Shown here one piece after another: positions 57,640-64,000 of a stretch of DNA of 64,000 bases (positions within the stretch are counted from its first letter, which is position 1; each line of letters begins with the position of its first letter). The notes below the pieces were generated by a model. That model saw only the letters and a program-made list of their open reading frames with translations, made no database searches and was not told the origin of the DNA. Source of the stretch: Oasisia sp. SBJ-2009 (taxonomy: Eukaryota; Annelida; Polychaeta; Sabellida; Siboglinidae); the NCBI GenBank assembly GCA_964017155.1, contig OZ024855.1, forward strand, positions 1,657,779 to 1,721,778, written 5' to 3'. A program made the position numbers and the translations under genes.

Positions 57640-58260
57640 TGATTACAAATACCTAAAATGTGTTATGCTCATTTTATAAATTATTATACTCAGTCTGAGA
57701 AAATGTTCACGGCACTCAGACATTTACTATCAAATGGTGTAAGGACTTTTCTAGCTGTTTCAATGTATCAAATGGTGTCAAACAGGGAGGTAGCCTCCAC
57801 CTCCTTTTCAATGTGTAAATGGATGACTTTAGTGTAACTCTCAACAAATTACTAATTGTTTGTCTTTAAGCATACATTTTAATCAACTACTTCATTTATG
57901 CTGATGACTTCTGTGTTTTTCTACCAGTGTTGCCGTTTTGAGAAAACGTATCGAATGTTGTATAGAGTATGGTGAATTTTACAACATAACATATAATATC
58001 AACAAGTCTTATTGTATGGTTATCAACAGGAAATGAAATGTATTCATTGTGTCAATCTCAATAATCGTCCATTACCTTATACAATGAAATGTTAATACCT
58101 GGGTCATATAATCAATAATAAACTTACTGATGATGATGCCATTGCCAGACAAGAAGGTGCCTTTATACACAAAGTAATGTTTCACCAAAAAATGTCTTTG
58201 TAGTTCTTCCACCGAAATTACCATATTCATATTTTCAGCTTACTTTGCTCCAATGTACAC
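57640..58260 (+). mobile_element. LINE reverse transcriptase fragment, decayed
   Basis: Plus-strand frames read FNVSNGVKQGGSLHLLFNV, MDDFSVTLNKL, FIYADDFCVFLP, ECCIEYGEFYNITYNINKSY and YCMVINRK. NGVxQGGxLxxLLFNVxMDDL and YADDLCVF are RT motifs B and C. Several stops and an insertion before FIYADD show it is dead. No endonuclease nearby. Confidence 0.72.
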
Positions 58261-58483
58261 TTAATTTTGTTAACTACTTCCATAAAGATATACATTTTCT
58301 ATTATGGAGACCACAATAGTACATATGTTATTTGTATATTACACCTTATTTTATACAATTGTTTTTAACATGTCTTCCAATTTATTTCATCACATTTATT
58401 TTTTATTACGGACTTATTTATTATTTTACTTCTACTTATACTTAATAATTGTTTTAATAGGAACTTTTTGTCTGAAATTAACT

Positions 58484-58486
<3 letters not shown>

Positions 58487-58534
<48 letters not shown>
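58487..58534. repeat. (TA)n microsatellite
   Basis: About 24 TA units. Confidence 0.93.
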
Positions 58535-58537
<3 letters not shown>

Positions 58538-58549
58538 CACTACATACCA

Positions 58550-58632
58550 CATTGCCTGTACATTCGATGCCAAACACTACCGCATTGCCTGTACACTTAC
58601 ATTACCTGTACATATACGTGTACAGGCAATGT
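58550..58632. repeat. Cluster of CATTRCCTGTACA motifs, three direct and one inverted
   Basis: Direct copies start at about 58550, 58583 and 58600; an inverted copy TGTACAGGCAATG is at about 58619. A further direct copy CATTACCTGTACA lies at about 58801. Confidence 0.8.
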
Positions 58633-58639
58633 TTTATCA

Positions 58640-60640
58640 TTCCACACACAACTCTCTAATGCCTTTAACGATGTTTTGACTAGTCACATACATTAAGTAA
58701 GTTCTTTTTGATGGAATTATGCAGTTTAATGCGTATTGTAGCGTATCATTTTATATTTGTGCGAACGGGAAGTTTGAGCGCGTATATGTTTGGAGTCGAG
58801 CATTACCTGTACAAATATCGTATATGGTGTTATGCTAGTTTAATAGGGTGTATGTTTCAGATTAGATTGAGCGGTTACAAAGCTACTACAATCATTAAGA
58901 CGTTGCGCGAATAAAAATGAAATATTGACGTAATTTGTATTTTCGCTAAAAACTGACCGCTTCTGACTCTGTCCGCGTATATGTTGAAAACGAATTGTGC
59001 TTTTGCGTTAGAGGAGCATAATGTCGTACGGCCAGAGATTGGTAGGTATCTAACAGGTTACTACTATTATCAAGACTGCTTGTATTGATTGTGTGTTGTA
59101 ATTTTGCGGTGGCATGCTTGACGAAGTCTACGTTAGAGTAGCATAAAACATGAAAGTTAAACGGCCTATCGAAGATACTCGTTCGAATTTGGTTTTGGCG
59201 CAAGAAATTGACTTTAGATACTTTATAGTGGTGAATTTACCTAACAACGAATATTTGTACAACTACATTATATTTATCGTGTTTTATAAAGGTGCTATGA
59301 ATATTGTAGCCTCAATTCGCTGCATTTTATTACTTATATTATATTATATTATATTAGAGTAAATATTTAATGATTCCCGTTGCGTAATGGTCCCTGTAGG
59401 GAGTGCGGCGTTTTTAAAAACATCTACAAATAACACAGAAGAGCGGAATATACATAGCTAATATGGCAGGTTGGATTCTCAATATGCCGAAGCCTTCCTT
59501 GTCTACATGCCATCTGGAGTTTTAATGTCGGATGTTAATTTGCTACATTTGGCTCAATCTTGTAATTATTACGACCACTGCATTACCATTTCGACTCACG
59601 GGAGTCACGCCTCACGGCACGGAAATTTTTTGCGCGACTTTATCAACTTTCAAGTTTATGAATTTATATAATTATATTTGTTTTCGAAAATGGGCCATTT
59701 TACTACAATTACCTAAATTATTACGGCTTTTTAAAACAGTGTTTTTCTTCACCTTTTATCGATGTGTATGTGTTCGCTATGTCATTCTACATCATGTCCT
59801 ATACAAAGTCAAAGAAGTCAAAGTTAAACCCATCGGGCCGACGTCATAACAAAACGTGATGTGTATGGCTAATTTGTAGGAAATATAAAAATGTATATTT
59901 GTTAACAGTTACCGTTGTGTGAATATATATCTTTTTTAAATAGGAATCAACTTTTGTCGACAGTATGTGATTATCCGAATAATAATTTTCTGTAGTATGG
60001 TTTAGTATATAATTGTACTGTATGAATTTGAAATCAAAGTTCATGCATTTTAATTGAAGTTAACAAAAATGCTCGTCAGTCGGAACTTATTTTATTCACT
60101 TATTATTTCTTATATATTATACATATCTACACTAGAAATATCACTTGATATAAAGTTTGCAAAAAGTGTGTAACAGGTAAAACGTATTATTGTTCTTTTT
60201 GATATTTTATGTTGTGGTGTTGTAATCAATGTTTGCATTATGTGTTGTGAATTTATTTGTGAACTTGTCTCAGTGTTGTGTGTGTAGTAGGTTCAACCCC
60301 TACTTGTGTTTGTTATTTGCATATAAACACAACTGGTTGTTTATACATATACTGAAGGAAGTCATTAAGTCAGAGTCACTATTGGAATGGTCATTTTCTA
60401 TTATATACAGTGGTTATGGAACAGTAATAAAAAAATAAAAATTGACTGATCTTGTATCTTTAATTAAGAAGGTGGTGACTCAAGAACAATTCTTCATCTG
60501 TCAGATTTGGAGTAGGTAGAAATATCCCAACAAATGAATTTTGATATGTTATATTTATGTTCATTTTATATTAAATTTACAGTTTACAGTTTTGATTTTG
60601 TATTCACTAAAAGAAGTATAACCACTACGTTGTTTTATTG
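58640..60640. other. AT-rich stretch, no supported gene
   Basis: Only short frames without recognisable motifs on both strands. Earlier exons of the possible gene at 60644-63420 could lie here, but I could not identify any. Confidence 0.5.
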
Positions 60641-60643
60641 TAG

Positions 60644-63420
60644 GTGAAGGAAAGTATTTCTAGACAAAAGCAGCTCACACAGGTAAATTACAATTTACGT
60701 TGCAGCAGTTTTGCTCATTGTTTGTGTTATCATTACGTTAACATGTGAGTCCTGAATATGACCATGTTGGCAAATAAATAAAATTAAAGAAGATATATCT
60801 GTTATCTTTGAAATAATATCATAACTTCTAAACTATGATTGGTATTTCTGATATTTCAGAAGAAATTGCCAACTGACGATGCCATCTGGTGGTGAAAGAT
60901 AGGCATTGACAAGGATGGCTTTCGGGTAGTCCCGAAAACCAAAGGTTTGTATTTGCTGTATTTACATGATACTTACATAATCCTCTTCATGTTGCCAACA
61001 TAATACCAACACAAAAGAATGTCCATCTTGCCTGTTTGCTTTGGTTTTTAACCCCGAAGGGCCCCCAACTTCACCAAAATGCCATCATCTATTCTTGTTT
61101 CACATATCTCTTTGTGGTTCCATCTCACTCTCTTGCCACCACATGCATTACCTCAGTATAAATTTCAGTAAACCACATAACCATGGTAACTATTCCAGCG
61201 GGTTACGAATACAACCATGCTGTAATTAGTTATAATGAAATTATATAAATAACATTGATCTGTATACACTGTTTTCAAGCTGAACCAGTCTAGTGATTTT
61301 CGACTACAACAAATACAATTCAGCCAGTGGTTCACGCAAGGAAACATTAAACCCACATCTAGTTATAACATGAGAGTAGCACAGTATATATAAGGTGTTA
61401 TATAAGACGTTCTGTACTTGTTCTATTTGGCAGGTTTTGAAATATTTGCAAGCGTTTAGCACACTGCAGGAACCTTCCTGTTGTTGGCAAATTCCTTCAG
61501 CAAATTGATGAAGGTACCTTGATGCTAGTTTATGCATTCTGTTACGTTTTTGTTTTGCTTGTTTGGGGTCAAATCAATGTTCTATACATAATATGCATTG
61601 TACTGTGCTGTTGTTCAAAATGTATGCTGTTTATGTGTTATTTTGTTGGTTTGTTTTTGTATTGTTTTGATACTTACAAGCTTTACTTATAAACGAATTT
61701 GCTCTAATCTATTTTTCACATCAAGGATTATGTTCTTTTATGGCCACAAGTCCAGTACATGAATATCTTAAGTAGCTCGCATAGTCTGTTCAATAAACAG
61801 GTGTGCTTATTATCTTATCATCAAATAAAACATGACTTTTCTTAACGTTAGGTCAAAGGTTTGTTAAGTTATAGCTGTGCATAGCAATACTTTATGTTAT
61901 ACTATATTTGCTAATTTCAACATGATGAAACAAAACAAGAGCATCAACCAGCTAGCATTGGCCATTTGATAGGTTTCCCTTTTCACGAAATTAGTCAGAA
62001 AGGAGAGGAAAAACACTCGAAATGTGCACATTATGAAAAATGCAAATTGCTTAATGTTTAAAACTAACATGTATGTCCCATATTTATATATATCTGTGTA
62101 CGAGTAGTGAACAAATTATCCAGGACAATGTCCAAGACTCATTTGCAATCACTTGATTTTATGCTAATATGATGTGTGGACTGTACTTGCTTGCAAGAAA
62201 TGAATGACTAGCAAATAAGGCCATAAAGAGTCAGTAGTTAAACAGTGTGGGAATTGCTTAAATTGCAAGTTATTTAATGTCAAAGATTTAAATGTATACC
62301 CACATTTGTAGGCTTTGGCAGTAGTGTGCGATCTGGTGTGAAATGTGGAGATGCAGAAACGAAAAACGAGAGAGGTGATTATATATAACAGTTTACCGTT
62401 AATGTGTACGAGAAGTGTGCACATAATCCAGGACAATATTCAAGACTCATTTGCAATCACTTGCTTTTATGCTAATATGATGTGTGGGCTGTGGACTGTA
62501 CTTGCTTGAAAGAAATTAATGACTAGCAAATAAGGCCACAACGAGTCAAAACTTAACCAGAAATGGAGCCTAAGAGAGGAGATTATATATAACAGTGTAT
62601 TGTTAATGTGTTCTAGAAGTATACAAATCATACAGACACAGTTTCTTAATCCGATGTCATCAAATGACTATTAATAATTATGTACATACATTAGAAGTTA
62701 TTATATTTAGTTTTGCTTGGTTTCGTATAATTCTCTGTTACACAAACAAAGTTTGGTACTATCCAAGGCTGACAGTAAATATGATGTAACCGTATCACTA
62801 AAGTGATCATGAAATAAGTTTGACTGCATTGATTGACTTCATTTACATGTATTGTCAATTTGTTCTCTCAAATAAAATATGTTGTTTTTCATTGCAGTTA
62901 CAGATCGAACATATACCAAATGGAGTGCCAAAGAGACAATGGTGGCCCGTGATTACTTTGGAGAACAAGATGGAGCGAGATTGCCTGGTTAGTTATATTA
63001 CATGTATGCAGGGGACGCATTTTTTTATTTGTAAAATAGAGTAATTGATGTACTGCCATAGAAAATAAATTAAACAAATGCTGGTCTTTCAGTAAGAAAC
63101 AACATTATATTTTCCCCAGTAAGACTGATGGAAAAATCATGTCGTTATGTTCCTACCATCTCTGTGTCTGGAAGATAAGGATGCTGTTGATGAATGATGT
63201 ATTGATTTTTATAGAATGGTAGGTGTAGTAGATTCACAATTTGTTCTGCTCAGTTATTTCACGAACATTTCTGTCCACAGGTAAGAAAGAGATCAAGAAG
63301 TTTATGACAAGGAACCCGTCAGTACAGTACCCATGGACTGTCGTCAAGACTAAAATAATCAACACGAGGAGACAGAGACAGGAACTATTGAAGAAAAGAC
63401 TGAATAATTTAACTGAATAG
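60644..63420 (+). pseudogene. Possible spliced gene end, four exons in phase, one in-frame TGA
   Basis: Four segments with good splice sites join in one frame: 60644-60682 (VKESISRQKQLTQ; TTGTAG acceptor, CAG|GTAAAT donor), 60860-60944 (KKLPTDDAIWW, TGA, KIGIDKDGFRVVPKTK; TTTCAG acceptor, AAAG|GTTTGT donor), 62898-62987 (TDRTYTKWSAKETMVARDYF; TTGCAG acceptor, CCTG|GTTAGT donor) and 63281-63420 (GKKEIKKFMTRNPSVQYPWT, VVKTKIINTRRQRQELLKK, then TAG). The W-[ST]-x-x-E ... LPGKxEIxxFxxxNP ... W..VK..I.N pattern recalls a C-terminal segment common in uncharacterised aquatic-animal proteins that are often repeat-associated. One TGA at 60893-60895 breaks the reading. It may be a pseudogene, a sequencing error, or a true start lying downstream. 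Confidence 0.4.
62100..62630. repeat. Imperfect direct duplication in the last long intron of the possible gene
   Basis: CCAGGACAAT..CAAGACTCATTTGCAATCAC and the following 120 bases occur at about 62120 and 62430. A GATTATATATAACAGT block occurs at about 62377 and 62580. Confidence 0.75.
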
Positions 63421-63694
63421 GGGGATACATGCATTTTATGCGTTTTTGACTTTTCTCTAAAAGCAATTTGTTTTAGATTGCATTATTTGTACTTGTTTAC
63501 TGAGAGCACATGAAATTTGAAGACATGCATTGATTGATCAATTGCTTAGGCGTGATTTGGGTTTCACACTGTGTGTTGTTCATTAATGTATAATCTTATC
63601 GTGTATAAGTTGAGGGACCAGCTTAGCACTGAGATTGTGAAGGAACTTCACCTCACTCACTTGTTTAATGACGTATTTGAATTGTCACCCATGA

Positions 63695-63696
<2 letters not shown>

Positions 63697-63757
<61 letters not shown>
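63697..63757. repeat. (TA)n microsatellite
   Basis: About 30 TA units. The rest up to 64000 holds nothing I can support. Confidence 0.95.
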
Positions 63758-63762
<5 letters not shown>

Positions 63763-64000
63763 CACAAGGCAGAAAATAGCATATAAAATACCGTTCTGCA
63801 GAACAAAGTGCAGACAATTATCTTTGGCTTATGTCATACCAAAAAATATGGAACACTCACTGGAACACACAACTCTCTACAATATTCTGCCACTTTGCAC
63901 ATCTTAAAAAAGAGAGTCAAATATATGGTTCTGCAAAACCAGTTATAATATGTTGTGTCTGCTTTGAATGAATTGTTATGATATGTATATTGTCGTATAT

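Overview
This window looks like invertebrate nuclear DNA, probably from a marine animal such as a mollusc, another lophotrochozoan or amphioxus. It is AT-rich and rich in microsatellites and LINE relics, and its one clear host gene has introns of 13 and 15.5 kb. I see no bacterial features, no CRISPR array, no rRNA and no confident tRNA. The lineage is inferred from style, not from a marker gene.

The main host gene lies on the minus strand. Three exons (33715-33524, 20455-20198, 4667-4272) have consensus splice sites and all join in phase 0. They encode about 281 residues, the C-terminal part of a protein built on the ionotropic glutamate receptor ligand-binding domain. The two halves of that domain, S1 and S2, are fused inside one uninterrupted exon, so the whole M1-pore-M3 channel block is absent. 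After S2 there is no M4; the protein ends in a short Thr/Pro/Ala linker and a hydrophobic tail that looks like a GPI-anchor signal. This is a natural, apparently membrane-anchored, channel-less receptor domain. The first exon(s), with the signal peptide, were not found.

The introns and flanks are packed with nested mobile elements. 1-3.5 kb: an RTE-like LINE split by a TIR element, plus two other LINE tails and simple repeats. 5.4-8.45 kb: a broken copy of a transposon-like gene family with a FEN/PIN-type nuclease motif, itself interrupted by a MITE. 8.9-13.6 kb: LINE fragments and a MITE seated in a TA tract. 14.7-17.8 kb: a 3.05-kb unit with 268-bp inverted terminal repeats carrying a second copy of the nuclease family, inserted in a LINE endonuclease gene. 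19.7-25.4 kb: LINE fragments, including one LINE inserted in another. 26.2-32.3 kb: a third copy of the nuclease family split by a nearly complete L2/CR1-like LINE.

The right half holds a 2.8-kb TIR element with no coding potential (35.2-38.0 kb), a promoter-like block (38.1-38.2 kb), a 3.66-kb giant inverted repeat (41.84-45.50 kb), an L2/CR1-like LINE (46.8-50.3 kb), a nearly full-length RTE-like LINE (52.8-56.3 kb), a 313-bp palindrome (56.6-56.9 kb), an RT fragment (57.6-58.3 kb), and a possible spliced gene end with one in-frame TGA (60.6-63.4 kb). Much of the remaining sequence is AT-rich with nothing I can support.
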